In this document: piece by piece, positions 9,009 through 19,528 of the stretch
Numbering within the stretch: position 1 is the first letter of the stretch
Layout of the letters: every line of letters begins with the position of its first letter
DNA from: an uncultured Bacteroidales bacterium
GTDB taxonomy: Bacteria; Bacteroidota; Bacteroidia; Bacteroidales; Paludibacteraceae
Reading direction: 5' to 3'
DNA length: 64,000 bases
NCBI GenBank assembly: GCA_903911085.1
Contig: CAIWCC010000215.1
Coordinates: 19,618 to 83,617, forward strand
The notes under the pieces: generated by a model
What the model saw: the letters and a program-made list of their open reading frames with translations, nothing else
The model's database searches: none
Told to the model about the DNA's origin: nothing
Program-made: the position numbers and the translations under genes

Positions 9009-10010
9009 TCAATTCATAAAACTCTTAACAGTTATCTGAAATCCATCTTGAGCATGCGTAGGCATTTTGTCAATACTTAACGCTTTTTTTAATTTTTCAT
9101 TTGATACTACATAATTTTCAGTCAATTTTTCAAGCCTCTCAGTGTTTAACGGTAAATGTATAACTGAACCTAATCGCGCGAGCGATTCAATAATTGATTT
9201 ATTCCAGTTCCAAATTCTATTTGGTTTATGCATGGTTTTAGCCATAAGTGCAATCAACTCATTGGTAGATAAACATTCATCATCTCCAACATTGTAAATA
9301 CCAGAAGGAATTTCCTTGTTAATTAATTCGGAAATTACAAAACTTAGATTGTCAATTGAACAAAATGAACGACGATTTTCAAAAGCACCTAATGGGTATG
9401 GAATGCCTTTTTTTACCACCTGGTACAGCAGGTTCAGATTCCCTTTATTGCCAGGACCATGAATCATGCAAGGTCGAAGAATGTAGGTCTTCTTAGTTGA
9501 CAGTTGACAGTTATTAGTTGATAGTTCTTTTTCTACATTTTCACTATCAACTGAGAACTGAGAATTGTTAGCTGTTAGCTGACAGCTAATTAAGTAGTTT
9601 TCTGCAGCGATTTTGCTTTCTCCATAAGGACCAAGAGGAGTAGGAGTGACGTCTTCGGTTAGAAAATCGCCTTCAACCTTGTCGGCAGCGGCTTTTACAG
9701 AACTGAAAAACACAAATTTGCAGGCATTAGTAGTTAAAAACCAGTCGTAAACCTTTTGAGTTAGACCAGTATTAATGTCAAAATAGATTTGAGCATTGGT
9801 TTGGTTTTTTGTATCATGCGCTTTCCCTGCCAAATGAATAATTACATCAATCTCTGGAATTAAATCTAATTCATTCCATGAGAAGGTTTTAATTACACCT
9901 TCTTTATTTGGTGAAATAATATCTAAACCATATATTTTATGGTTGGTTTTTAAAGCTGCTACAAGGTTGCTGCCCACAAATCCATGTACGCCTGTGATTA
10001 ATATGTTCAT
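9009..10010 (-). CDS. NAD-dependent epimerase/dehydratase (SDR)
   Basis: ITGVHGFVGSNLV, YGESK; contains an internal palindromic repeat expansion (see findings). Confidence 0.85.
   Translation of the reverse strand: MNILITGVHGFVGSNLVAALKTNHKIYGLDIISPNKEGVIKTFSWNELDLIPEIDVIIHLAGKAHDTKNQTNAQIYFDINTGLTQKVYDWFLTTNACKFVFFSSVKAAADKVEGDFLTEDVTPTPLGPYGESKIAAENYLISCQLTANNSQFSVDSENVEKELSTNNCQLSTKKTYILRPCMIHGPGNKGNLNLLYQVVKKGIPYPLGAFENRRSFCSIDNLSFVISELINKEIPSGIYNVGDDECLSTNELIALMAKTMHKPNRIWNWNKSIIESLARLGSVIHLPLNTERLEKLTENYVVSNEKLKKALSIDKMPTHAQDGFQITVKSFMN
9495..9587. repeat. In-frame degenerate heptamer/palindromic repeat inside the SDR gene
   Basis: agttgacagttgacagttattAGTTGATAGT...ACTATCAACTgagaactgagaattgttagctgttagctgacagct; 10-bp perfect inverted repeat 9516-9525/9543-9552. 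Confidence 0.75.
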
Positions 10011-11350
10011 TTTTGTATTTGTTTTTCTAAAAATTTATCTATTACACATGCATAATAATATGGAATATTATAAAGTGTATATGTTTTAGATGATGGTAAT
10101 GTAATTGTATCAATTGTAAAAGCCTGATTCCAAAACCGAATGGCAAAAGTACTAGTTGCACTTTCCATGAATTTATGTAAGGACTTTAACTTAGCATTAT
10201 GCCCAGATTTAACTTCGATAGCAATCAGACTCCCGTTGTAATTTGATACAAAGTCAACTTCTGCCTGCGAATTTCGAACATCGCGCACCCAGTATGCTCT
10301 TTTGGCATTTACTTTGAAGGATAGCGCTATCAATTCTTGTCCTACAATATGTTCAGCCACTTTGCCTTTCCAAACGTCGCTTATATCTTCGCTACTAAAT
10401 AATTCCTTTTGAAAACCTGCAAAATAATTTACCAAGCCCGTATCTAACCACATTATTTTAGGCGATTTATTTACATCCTGAAAAAATGGTAGTGATGTAG
10501 CGTTTGTTGGGTACGACAACTCTATCAGCATGGCTTTTTCCAACACACGCATAGCTTCTCCCATTTCGCGCGATTTATAGGGTGAGTTGGCGAATCGTTC
10601 AAACTTTATCCGCTCACCTGCATACTGCCAACCATGATTTAAGAGGTGCCTTATTACACGTTGAAGTGTTTTGTTATCGGCGTATTTCTCAATATCATCG
10701 GTATATGCTGTAAGCAAATTGTCGAAAACACCACCCAGTGCTACCAAATCTTTCTTTTTACTATAAAACTGTATTGCTTCGGGCATGCCCCCCACTAATA
10801 CAAATTCATTGAATAGTTTTAATATTTTTGAGTGTAAAGCATCCGGTAAAGTTATGGTTTCTAAGCCAATGCTGAGTTGCTCTTCGCCAATAGCACTTAA
10901 AAATTCGATAAACGAACACGGACGTAGAGCCATATACTCAACCCTGCCTACCGGAAAGGAAATATGCCGTCCCATAAAACTCTCGAGCAATGAGCCTGCA
11001 GCAACCACAAAAATATCTGGACGGTCTTCGTAAAAATAACGCAACAAAGCAACCGCTTTGGGCGAAAATTGTATTTCGTCAATAAAAATCAGTAAAGTAC
11101 CTTCCTTTTGTGCAATATTCAATAAGTAAAATGCCGCTCGCACCAATTCATCCACATCATCTGTTTTCTCAAATAATTCAGCTATAGCGCTACGCTCAAT
11201 ATTCAGATAAAGATAATTGTCAAATTGCTTCGAAAACTCATTTACAACAGTGGTTTTACCAACTTGTCGGGCACCTCTCAATATAAGGGGTTTACGCTCC
11301 GGTTTATCGCGCCACTGCTCTAAAAATAACGAAATTTTTCTTTTGAACAT
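10007..11350 (-). CDS. ATP-binding protein, AAA_14/DUF4143 family
   Basis: LILRGARQVGKTTVVNEF Walker A, LLIFIDEIQ Walker B, C-terminal AEVDFVSNYNGSLIAIEVKSG. Confidence 0.9.
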   Translation of the reverse strand: MFKRKISLFLEQWRDKPERKPLILRGARQVGKTTVVNEFSKQFDNYLYLNIERSAIAELFEKTDDVDELVRAAFYLLNIAQKEGTLLIFIDEIQFSPKAVALLRYFYEDRPDIFVVAAGSLLESFMGRHISFPVGRVEYMALRPCSFIEFLSAIGEEQLSIGLETITLPDALHSKILKLFNEFVLVGGMPEAIQFYSKKKDLVALGGVFDNLLTAYTDDIEKYADNKTLQRVIRHLLNHGWQYAGERIKFERFANSPYKSREMGEAMRVLEKAMLIELSYPTNATSLPFFQDVNKSPKIMWLDTGLVNYFAGFQKELFSSEDISDVWKGKVAEHIVGQELIALSFKVNAKRAYWVRDVRNSQAEVDFVSNYNGSLIAIEVKSGHNAKLKSLHKFMESATSTFAIRFWNQAFTIDTITLPSSKTYTLYNIPYYYACVIDKFLEKQIQK

Positions 11351-11386
11351 TCTATTGTTGCATTAATTAAGTGCAAATATACAATA

Positions 11387-11473
11387 ATTTGTATTAAAAC
11401 CAAACATGAAAATGGACATATTTGTAATAAAACCAAACATAAAACAATCATTTTTTGTAACAAAAGCAAATAT
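11387..11473. repeat. Three 21-bp iterons with exact 33-bp spacing upstream of the AAA_14 gene
   Basis: ATTTGTATTAAAACCAAACAT (11387), ATTTGTAATAAAACCAAACAT (11420), TTTTGTAACAAAAGCAAATAT (11453). Confidence 0.7.
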
Positions 11474-11483
11474 AAGTACTTTC

Positions 11484-11757
11484 AATCCAAACCATAAATG
11501 CTATGGTTGGCTTTTAAAACTATTTCTTTTGATAATTTTGCGAGATTGTATTTAACACCATCTTCAGAGATATTTCCCAATTTCTACGCTATTTGGATTC
11601 GACTTATTTTTGGATGCATTATAATGTTACCCAAAATATGTGCAATAATTTCTTGGGTAGTTTCTTCATTGCTTTTTTTTGTTTGTAATATATTGATTTA
11701 CAACAGCATCATCAACAGGAAAGCTGTTTTCAGATATTTCTAGTGTAGTCGTTTTGT
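11484..11757 (-). pseudogene. Remnant of a winged-helix C-terminus (AlbA_2/ATP-binding protein type)
   Basis: Minus strand: DKTTTLEISENSFPVDDAVVNQYITNKKK(frameshift at poly-A)SNEETTQEIIAHILGNIIMHPKISRIQIA*KLGNISEDGVKYNLAKLSKEIVLKANHSIYGLD*. Confidence 0.55.
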
Positions 11758-11832
11758 CAATTTTTTGTTTAGTATCTTATAACACTTTAACCCTAAAAAA
11801 AAATCACATTCTTGAATTATAAGGAGCGAATT

Positions 11833-12597
11833 TCATTGTTTAACCATTATAACTTCCCATATTTTTATAAAATACTTAAATACTAATATAGGAAAATTAG
11901 TGTAAATTCCATTTTCACGGCATGCTCTAACAATTTCTTTGTTGGAAATAATATTACTCTTGAACGAAGATGTACTTACGCCACCAACTCTCATTTTCAT
12001 AAAATCTAGATGTAAATACTTGTAATTTAGTTTGTGTTTGTGTAGAAATCGAATTAGTAATTCGTAATCTGCAGCAATTTTATAATCAGTTTTGTAATAA
12101 CCATATTTATCAAAATATGACTTGTATGTAAAAAATGTGGGATGTGCTGGCATAAAACCAAAGCGAAAAAGGGAGGGCTTAAAATTTTTAGAAGAATAAT
12201 ATCGAACTGTTTTGTCCAGATTATTATCTTTTACAAATCTTACATCTCCAATAACTGCTTGAATATTTTTATCTCCAAAAGCTTCAGCTACTTGAGATAT
12301 TACGTCGTTTTTATGATAAAAATCGTCAGAATTAATAATACCAACCACATCGCCACTTGCCATTCTAATTCCTTTATTCATAGCATCATAAAGTCCTTTG
12401 TCAGGCTCACTAATCCATTTAATTTTGCCTTTAAACTGCGGTTCATACTCTTTAATTATATCTACGGTATTATCTTTAGAATTTCCATCAATTACAATGT
12501 ATTCAATATCTTGATAATTTTGAATCAAGACCGATTCAAAAGTGTCTCGTATTGTTGAAGAACTATTATATGATACAGTTATTATGGAGATTTTCAT
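11833..12597 (-). CDS. Glycosyltransferase family 2
   Basis: ISIITVSYNSSSTIRDTFESVLIQNYQDIEYIVIDGNSKDNT, INSDDFYH. Confidence 0.92.
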   Translation of the reverse strand: MKISIITVSYNSSSTIRDTFESVLIQNYQDIEYIVIDGNSKDNTVDIIKEYEPQFKGKIKWISEPDKGLYDAMNKGIRMASGDVVGIINSDDFYHKNDVISQVAEAFGDKNIQAVIGDVRFVKDNNLDKTVRYYSSKNFKPSLFRFGFMPAHPTFFTYKSYFDKYGYYKTDYKIAADYELLIRFLHKHKLNYKYLHLDFMKMRVGGVSTSSFKSNIISNKEIVRACRENGIYTNFPILVFKYFIKIWEVIMVKQ

Positions 12598-12663
12598 ATT
12601 TTGGTAGATAAAGAAGAAGTTTTCAAGTTCTGTTTTAAGTATTTTTGGATGTTATTGTTTGAT

Positions 12664-13737
12664 TTAGTTTACTGTTTTAAATCGATTGTAGATTGCTAAG
12701 TAATCGGAATATGTTTTTTCCCAAGTAAATAATTTTGCATTTTCAAGTCCTTTTGCCACAATTTTATCTCTGTAACTGTTGTTCGTCAATTTCTTAAGGC
12801 ACTCAGAAACATCTTTTTTATCATGTTTCTCAAACAAAACGCAAGAATTATTTGAAATTTCTTTAATTGAAGAACCGTTAAATGCAATTACAGGACAACC
12901 TGCTTTTTGTGCTTCAATAACAGGGATGCCAAATCCTTCGTATTCTGATGGATATAAAAGACAAAATGCGTTGTTGTAATATAAGTTCAGCTCCTCATTT
13001 TTTAATCGTCCAAGGTGTAAGTAATTATTTTTGCCCAACTTCATGTTTAAAAATTCAATTTCATCTGAAGTGAGGTTACCACCTCCAACAATAACTAATT
13101 TGTAATCAAAATCTTTCAGTACATCTACAGTCAAGTCAAAACGTTTGTAATTTTCTCGCGAACCAACAAAAAGAACATAATTTAATTTCTTAAAATGCAA
13201 TTCTACTTCTGATGTAATTTTAAAATAATCGTTTGAAACTCCATTGTAAATAACCTCTATTTTGAGTTTGTCTATTGTTGGAAGATAGAATAACAAATCA
13301 TTTTTGGTGTTTTCGGATATACAAACTACAACATCGGAATTCTTAATAGCATTGTATTTCTGGAAACAATGTATGCGTTTAGCTAATCCATGTTTGTACT
13401 TTTCGTAAGTAAAATCATGTACCGTAGTAATATTAATTGCATTTTTTTTCTTACATGTTCTATAGTACGATGAATGAAAAATAAATTTCTTGTCTGATTT
13501 AATACTAATATTAAGATATCTTTTTATTGCTAATAATGAATTTGATTTTTGAATAATGTAATTGGCAGGTATGCTAAGTTTATTCCTAAAAATATTTTTA
13601 CTTGAATCATTATATTCAATAAACGAAATATCATAGGTAGGTTCATTGATTGCGCGTTTGATTATTTCGTACCAAACAACCGAAATTCCACCTGCTTTTT
13701 GTAAAGAAAATACAATATTGTCAAAAATTATTTTCAT
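12664..13737 (-). CDS. Glycosyltransferase family 4
   Basis: LYPSEYEGFGIPVIEAQKAGCPVIA. Confidence 0.9.
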   Translation of the reverse strand: MKIIFDNIVFSLQKAGGISVVWYEIIKRAINEPTYDISFIEYNDSSKNIFRNKLSIPANYIIQKSNSLLAIKRYLNISIKSDKKFIFHSSYYRTCKKKNAINITTVHDFTYEKYKHGLAKRIHCFQKYNAIKNSDVVVCISENTKNDLLFYLPTIDKLKIEVIYNGVSNDYFKITSEVELHFKKLNYVLFVGSRENYKRFDLTVDVLKDFDYKLVIVGGGNLTSDEIEFLNMKLGKNNYLHLGRLKNEELNLYYNNAFCLLYPSEYEGFGIPVIEAQKAGCPVIAFNGSSIKEISNNSCVLFEKHDKKDVSECLKKLTNNSYRDKIVAKGLENAKLFTWEKTYSDYLAIYNRFKTVN

Positions 13738-13861
13738 TTATATATTTATTTTCAAATTACTTGAGATAATAATTTGTATCAATCACTTGTTTTGTTGAAT
13801 AAGCTTACTTTTTGTGTATAAATGATTCAATATAGACTAAAGCTTGTTTCTATTTAAGAAT

Positions 13862-14926
13862 CTAATTAAATTTCATAGTTTTTTCAAATGACATATTCCA
13901 TTTTTCATTAGTTACTTCTTTACTCATCAAAACACTTTCATACCCCATTTTAAGCAATTCATTGTCAGGTGTTTTTACAATTTTCAATAACTTCTCTTTT
14001 AAACTTACAATGTTTTTTGCTTGAAAAACGAAACCATTTACATTGTTGTTGATAAAAGTGCTGGCAGCTCCCACCGCGTCGCTGCAAATCAATGGATAGC
14101 CAGCTGCCGCATATTCATGTAAAACTACACCCCAATGCTCTTCCCAACTAGGTAAAACAAATACACCTGTTTCGGAAATAATTGATTGAAAATCTTCTGG
14201 TTGTATAAATCCTTTATGAATTATTTTGTTCATTATTACGCGAGTTTCAAACAACGGACCAGAACCAACACAAACTAGCTCCCAATCATTTGGATTTTCG
14301 TTTTGTAACGCAGCAAATGCTTCGCAAAGATTATCGAGTCCTTTTTGAGAAACATAACGTCCTACAAATAAAAATCTATGTGGGAAATTTTGTTCTTTTG
14401 TTTTTATTGCACTGCTGTAGAACTTTTTAAACTTTTCTAAATCAGCACAATAAGAGCTTAATAGTATTTGTTTTTTCTTAAATCCTAACAGTTTAGCATA
14501 TTCTTTTTGTGGTATACCAGGAACCCATATATAATTGAATAAATTTACTAGAAATATTCTGGAATAGATTAACCCAAGATATTGACGAAATTGACCATAC
14601 CATAAATTATCCATTGCTATTGTAAGTGGTATTTTGTTCTTATAACCTTTTGCAATTTTAAGATATAGTTTGTCATTCCAACCACATAAAATAATAGAAT
14701 TCGGATTTAAATTATTTAACAAGTTACTTAATGAAGGATAGTCAAAGTCTTTGCGATTATAAATTTTTATTCTTTCGCTTAATTTGCTAAACTCAAAGGG
14801 AGCATCGAATGTGTTAGGTGTAACTATGATGTGTACTTCAATTTCCAAATTGTTTTGAAGTGCATTTAATACACTTGAAATAAAATAACCTGATAATTGA
14901 GAATGTAAAAAAACGATATTTTTCAT
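13862..14926 (-). CDS. Glycosyltransferase family 4
   Basis: FLFVGRYVSQKGLDNLCEAF, VLPSWEEHWGVVLHEYAAAGYPLICSD. Confidence 0.88.
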   Translation of the reverse strand: MKNIVFLHSQLSGYFISSVLNALQNNLEIEVHIIVTPNTFDAPFEFSKLSERIKIYNRKDFDYPSLSNLLNNLNPNSIILCGWNDKLYLKIAKGYKNKIPLTIAMDNLWYGQFRQYLGLIYSRIFLVNLFNYIWVPGIPQKEYAKLLGFKKKQILLSSYCADLEKFKKFYSSAIKTKEQNFPHRFLFVGRYVSQKGLDNLCEAFAALQNENPNDWELVCVGSGPLFETRVIMNKIIHKGFIQPEDFQSIISETGVFVLPSWEEHWGVVLHEYAAAGYPLICSDAVGAASTFINNNVNGFVFQAKNIVSLKEKLLKIVKTPDNELLKMGYESVLMSKEVTNEKWNMSFEKTMKFN

Positions 14927-15060
14927 AATGAATCACTATAATTAAAATAATAGTATCTTTAAATATTTCTAAACGCCTTAACTTATTTTTATTTGTGTAT
15001 TTTTATAATATCCAAATTTCAATTTGGATTATGAAATTTTTTGGATAGTTGTTTTATTTA

Positions 15061-15927
15061 TTAATAATCAACCCTACCTTTATTTTTGCACATGTTAATC
15101 CATGCAAGGAACTCTTCTTTTTTTAAATTATTATTTAAAAGTACTGCAATTGGGTATTTTAATCTATAAATTAACAATGAATTAGCATAGTATTTATCTA
15201 AATTTCCATTATATTTTTCAAAATAATAACGGCGGGAATCAGACCCTACTTTTAGTAGATGTAGATTTACAGATCTACCATGTGCCAAGTGTAAAACTGA
15301 AATATCTTTAGCTAACACAGCATCATGTCCTGTTGATAATATACGATTTGAAATATCGGCTTCTTCATGATATAAGAAAATATTTTCATCAAAAGAACCA
15401 GCTCTTTCAAAAGCTAATCTGTCAAAAATTAGAAAACTGCCCGAAAAAAACATATCATTAGAATTATACATGCCAAACTTTATTAGTGCACGATTTAGAA
15501 GCATTTTTGTTAAATCTTCGCGATCTGGCTTGAAATATAGGTGATTAGATCCGTCTGTAAAAGTTACTCCCATCATTCCAATTTTATTATTTCTATCGAA
15601 TTTCTCTATGATTTTTCTAAATACAGGTTCAACTAGTCTCACATCTGGATTCATGACAATAAATCTATTAGCAGAAATATTTTTTACGCCTAAATTATTG
15701 CCTGCGCCATATCCCTTATTTAAAGGACTTTTTATCAATATAATGTTATCTGGATAATTAGTTTTTATTTTTTCAAAAACTCTATCTTGATCTTTACTAC
15801 AATTGTCTACAATTATAATTTCAAGTGATTCACCAATGTCATTATACCTATAAATTGAATCTAAGCATTCGAATATTAGTTTTTCAGAATTGTATGTTAC
15901 AATTACTATTGAAAGTTGTTTGTTCAT
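15061..15927 (-). CDS. Glycosyltransferase family 2
   Basis: LSIVIVTYNSEKLIFECLDSI, NKGYGAGNNLGV, FLYHEEADISNRI. Confidence 0.9.
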   Translation of the reverse strand: MNKQLSIVIVTYNSEKLIFECLDSIYRYNDIGESLEIIIVDNCSKDQDRVFEKIKTNYPDNIILIKSPLNKGYGAGNNLGVKNISANRFIVMNPDVRLVEPVFRKIIEKFDRNNKIGMMGVTFTDGSNHLYFKPDREDLTKMLLNRALIKFGMYNSNDMFFSGSFLIFDRLAFERAGSFDENIFLYHEEADISNRILSTGHDAVLAKDISVLHLAHGRSVNLHLLKVGSDSRRYYFEKYNGNLDKYYANSLLIYRLKYPIAVLLNNNLKKEEFLAWINMCKNKGRVDY

Positions 15928-17027
15928 CTTAAAATTGATAATAATGTTGTGTTTGACATAAATAATTCTTCAACCAATTCTGTACCAGAAGTTCCAAATA
16001 CAAATGTCGGTAAAATATATACATAAAATAATGAAGCAATAACAATTAGAAAAAAAATAATGATTGAGCGTATTCTTTGAAACAAATCATTTTCGTATTC
16101 TAAAGCATAGAAAATATAGGATAACCAAATAATTATTGATGCAAAGACATATCTGTGTGCAAATATTTGAATTGATAACCCAATTGGAATAAAAATTATT
16201 GAATACAACGAAAGCTTATATAAAAACTGATATTTGACATCTGAATATAAAAAATACGAACTTGACATTGTTAGTTTTTTGTTGTTGAAATAAATATAAA
16301 TCAGCCAAAAAACCCAGATTAAGATATTATATACTCCTCCCATAAATGAAGAAACGTTTTCACTGTCAAGATAAAAATCTAAATTATTTGAGAAGTTAAA
16401 ATCTATCTTAACAAGAATATAAAGAGACATCCCCGTAATTAAACTAAACACAATCATTTTTTTAAGAAAAATATCACTATCTATTGAATAATATAAATAG
16501 ATAAACGGGTACATAAATAGAATACCAGAGTGTGACAAAAATGAGATAGTCGCAAATATCGCAAATATTATATAGTTTTTTGTAACAATAAAATTGTAAG
16601 CAGAAATTAAGAAAAAAGCAAAGGCAACATAGTATCGTATTTGGTTTGAAAGTGGAATCAATTGCAACATTAAATATATTGTAATTACACTAAATACAGC
16701 CGAAAAATTGAATCGACTAGCAAAGTATATAAAACCAATTCCCATCAATGCTATATGCAATTGGTAGAGGTTTGAATAGTCTAATCTGTTTTTGTAAAAT
16801 AAATTAGATAAGTAGTTAAATAAAAAATCACTAGAGTCTTTATTACCATAGAACATATCCTCATACGGTCCCCAGTCGCTATTGTCTGTGACGTTAAATA
16901 AAAGAATGTAAAATAGAATTGAAGCTAAAATAATTCCTGTAATTTTAACAAGCGGACTGTCTTTAAGCAACATAAAAAAATATGTCGCTACAAAGAAAGA
17001 AATAAATATGTAAAACAGAATACTCAT
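15924..17027 (-). CDS. EpsG/Wzy-type polysaccharide polymerase (membrane)
   Basis: Multi-TM, DWGPYEDMF, SNQIRYYVAFAFFLISAY, FLSHSGILFMYPF. Confidence 0.75.
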   Translation of the reverse strand: MSILFYIFISFFVATYFFMLLKDSPLVKITGIILASILFYILLFNVTDNSDWGPYEDMFYGNKDSSDFLFNYLSNLFYKNRLDYSNLYQLHIALMGIGFIYFASRFNFSAVFSVITIYLMLQLIPLSNQIRYYVAFAFFLISAYNFIVTKNYIIFAIFATISFLSHSGILFMYPFIYLYYSIDSDIFLKKMIVFSLITGMSLYILVKIDFNFSNNLDFYLDSENVSSFMGGVYNILIWVFWLIYIYFNNKKLTMSSSYFLYSDVKYQFLYKLSLYSIIFIPIGLSIQIFAHRYVFASIIIWLSYIFYALEYENDLFQRIRSIIIFFLIVIASLFYVYILPTFVFGTSGTELVEELFMSNTTLLSILR

Positions 17028-17030
17028 ATC

Positions 17031-17723
17031 TTAGTTAGATCTTTCTTTAATAAAAGAAATTATCTCTTTTGTAGATTTTAAATCTAACTTTTTTGAAAAC
17101 AATTCTAATTTCTCTTCTATTTCATTACGATTAATTGTACTTAATTTTATATTTGAGTCTTTTAGCAAAGATCTAATATCTTCGTCAAATCTCATTTTGA
17201 TTATTTTTGAAGGATTTCCACCAATGATTGAGAATGGTGGAAACGATTTAGTTACAACTGAACCTGCTGCAATTACAGAACCTTGTCCAATAGTTATCCC
17301 TGAGAGTAAAGTTGCACCAACTCCTATCCAAACATCGTCTTCAATAATAATTTTTCCTTTAGTAAGTGCTTCATTTTCTCTTGAGTATCCAAACTTATTC
17401 TTTATCGGAAATGTAAAAAGGCAATCTGTATTGTGATTTCCACCCAAAATAAACTTGACATCTTTAGCTATAGAACAATACTTTCCAATTATTAGACCCT
17501 CATCAACTGCAAAATAATTATATACATCAATTGGACCATAAGTATAATCACCTATAGTTACAAGATTTAGAGGAAAATACTTAACAGGCGATGTTAGGTT
17601 ACAGGAATTTTTTTTTCTCCATTTTACTTTGAAGATAGCAAACTCAAGTTTTTTGAAAATATTTAACCCAAATACTTTTAAAATTGAAATTATATACAAA
17701 TGTAACACTTTAAAAAGCTTCAT
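17031..17723 (-). CDS. CatB-like hexapeptide O-acetyltransferase
   Basis: GKIIIEDDVWIGVGATLLSGITIGQGSVIAAGSVVTKSFPPFSIIGGNPSKII. Confidence 0.9.
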   Translation of the reverse strand: MKLFKVLHLYIISILKVFGLNIFKKLEFAIFKVKWRKKNSCNLTSPVKYFPLNLVTIGDYTYGPIDVYNYFAVDEGLIIGKYCSIAKDVKFILGGNHNTDCLFTFPIKNKFGYSRENEALTKGKIIIEDDVWIGVGATLLSGITIGQGSVIAAGSVVTKSFPPFSIIGGNPSKIIKMRFDEDIRSLLKDSNIKLSTINRNEIEEKLELFSKKLDLKSTKEIISFIKERSN

Positions 17724-17729
17724 ATGTTG

Positions 17730-18986
17730 TTAAAATAGTTTATGTTTTTTAATTAGAATATTACAATATAAAATTTCAAATAAACCTGCTATTGACCAAG
17801 CAATAGCAATTGATAAAATATTTTTCCATATAATTAATCCAAGAGTTGTTAATGTGAAAAATACGATGAAAGCAACTATTTGATTCCTAGTTACAAGATA
17901 ATACTTATGCTGTGGAACAAATATGAAATTAATGTAACCGCCAACTAGTAAAAATGTTAATACTCCAAAACTCATTACCACTGCTATTGGATATGCACCT
18001 AACATAGCTTGACCTCCCATAAAAAGTACTACCCATTTGCCAAATATAGCTACTGAAATTATTACAATAAATCCAGCTAAAGCTTCAAATAGAAATACTT
18101 TCTTAATAACACTTTTTCTATTATCGTTTGCAATTTTAGGAAATAATGCTGCATTTATGCTCCCAAATAATATATTGGGAACAGTGAATATTTTATAACC
18201 TAAATCATATAATGCTACATCTGACATTTTAAAAAAAGTACCAATTATAACAGTTATACTTTGTTGTTTAATTACGCTAGCTGATGTAGACCAAAAAAAT
18301 GGAAGTGAATCGGTAAACCATATTTTTATATCGGGAAATGGCATCCATTTTATATGAAGTTTTTCATGTTTATGAATCATATATGATGCAACTACAGCTC
18401 CGAATAGACTAGAAATTGTTACTATTAAAGCAAATTTCCAAGTGTCAGAACCATTACTAATTGTTAGAAAAATAAATGGTAGTGATAGAAGCTTAAACAC
18501 AATCTGTATATATGTAACAATCCTCATCCTTTGTACTCCTTGAAAATACCATTGAGGAAAGAAAATATTTGTTAGAGTTTGAAGAAAGCATATAAAATAT
18601 ATTATCCAATTTGCTCTTAAATTAGGAATTGATAAAATAATTATCGAAAAAACAACAAATGATAAGGCTTCTAAATAAATTTTTGCTGTAAACACACAGG
18701 ATAATGTATGAGTCTTGACTGCTTGGTTGTTTGCATTTTGTGCTATTGCTTTAACTGCAGGCATGTCAAATCCAAATCCAACTAAAGTTACAAAATAAGT
18801 TGAAATAGAGAATGCAAAAACATACAATCCATATCCATCAGCTCCTAGTTTTCGAATCAAGAAAGGATAAATAATTAAGTAGAACAAAGAATTTAGTATT
18901 TGTAAAACCGTCATAAAAAAGTAATTTTCAATTACCTTTTTATTGTTAAATATTAATAATCTAGTTTTCTCGATTTTACTTTTCAT
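17730..18986 (-). CDS. Oligosaccharide flippase (Wzx-like)
   Basis: Multi-TM, LNSLFYLIIYPFLIRKLGADGYGLYVFA. Confidence 0.88.
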   Translation of the reverse strand: MKSKIEKTRLLIFNNKKVIENYFFMTVLQILNSLFYLIIYPFLIRKLGADGYGLYVFAFSISTYFVTLVGFGFDMPAVKAIAQNANNQAVKTHTLSCVFTAKIYLEALSFVVFSIIILSIPNLRANWIIYFICFLQTLTNIFFPQWYFQGVQRMRIVTYIQIVFKLLSLPFIFLTISNGSDTWKFALIVTISSLFGAVVASYMIHKHEKLHIKWMPFPDIKIWFTDSLPFFWSTSASVIKQQSITVIIGTFFKMSDVALYDLGYKIFTVPNILFGSINAALFPKIANDNRKSVIKKVFLFEALAGFIVIISVAIFGKWVVLFMGGQAMLGAYPIAVVMSFGVLTFLLVGGYINFIFVPQHKYYLVTRNQIVAFIVFFTLTTLGLIIWKNILSIAIAWSIAGLFEILYCNILIKKHKLF

Positions 18987-19528
18987 TTATAAGCTGGTTC
19001 TAGCATTTTACTAATTAATTATTTGAATAAATATCACAATTTCTTATCTGATTTAATTATTTTCAAAAAGAAAGTATGACAAAAATTATCTTTATTCCTC
19101 TAAATTTTTTAGCGCACAAAGGTACAAAAAAAAAAGAATTTATTAAAAAAAACTCTATTTGATTCGTGTTGTTAAAAATCACTTTGGCTTTAGATATTTT
19201 ACCATAATGTATATTTTTTTTGAATAAGAAAACTTGTTTTAAAGTGGTAAATATTAGTGCAAACAGCTTAATTTTTTCTTTGAAGCTCTTGTGAGTAAAT
19301 TTAAATATTGAATATGGATTTATAAAAATAAAAAAAATGAAAATTTCTGATTATAATGTATGTAGTAAAGCATACTAATCTAAAATTAAAATTTCGCACA
19401 AACAAAGCGTGTAATGATAATACAAATTATTGTATTATCTGTCACATTTTTACTCAAGAACTATTATTTAATTTAGGCAAACAGCAATTAAACAATAGTT
19501 TGCATAAAGTGAAAGGAAATCAGCTGAT

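Noticed and set aside
11498-11743. Plus-strand 81-aa ORF
   Set aside because: Low-complexity hydrophobic antisense translation; the opposite strand carries a clearer pseudogene frame.
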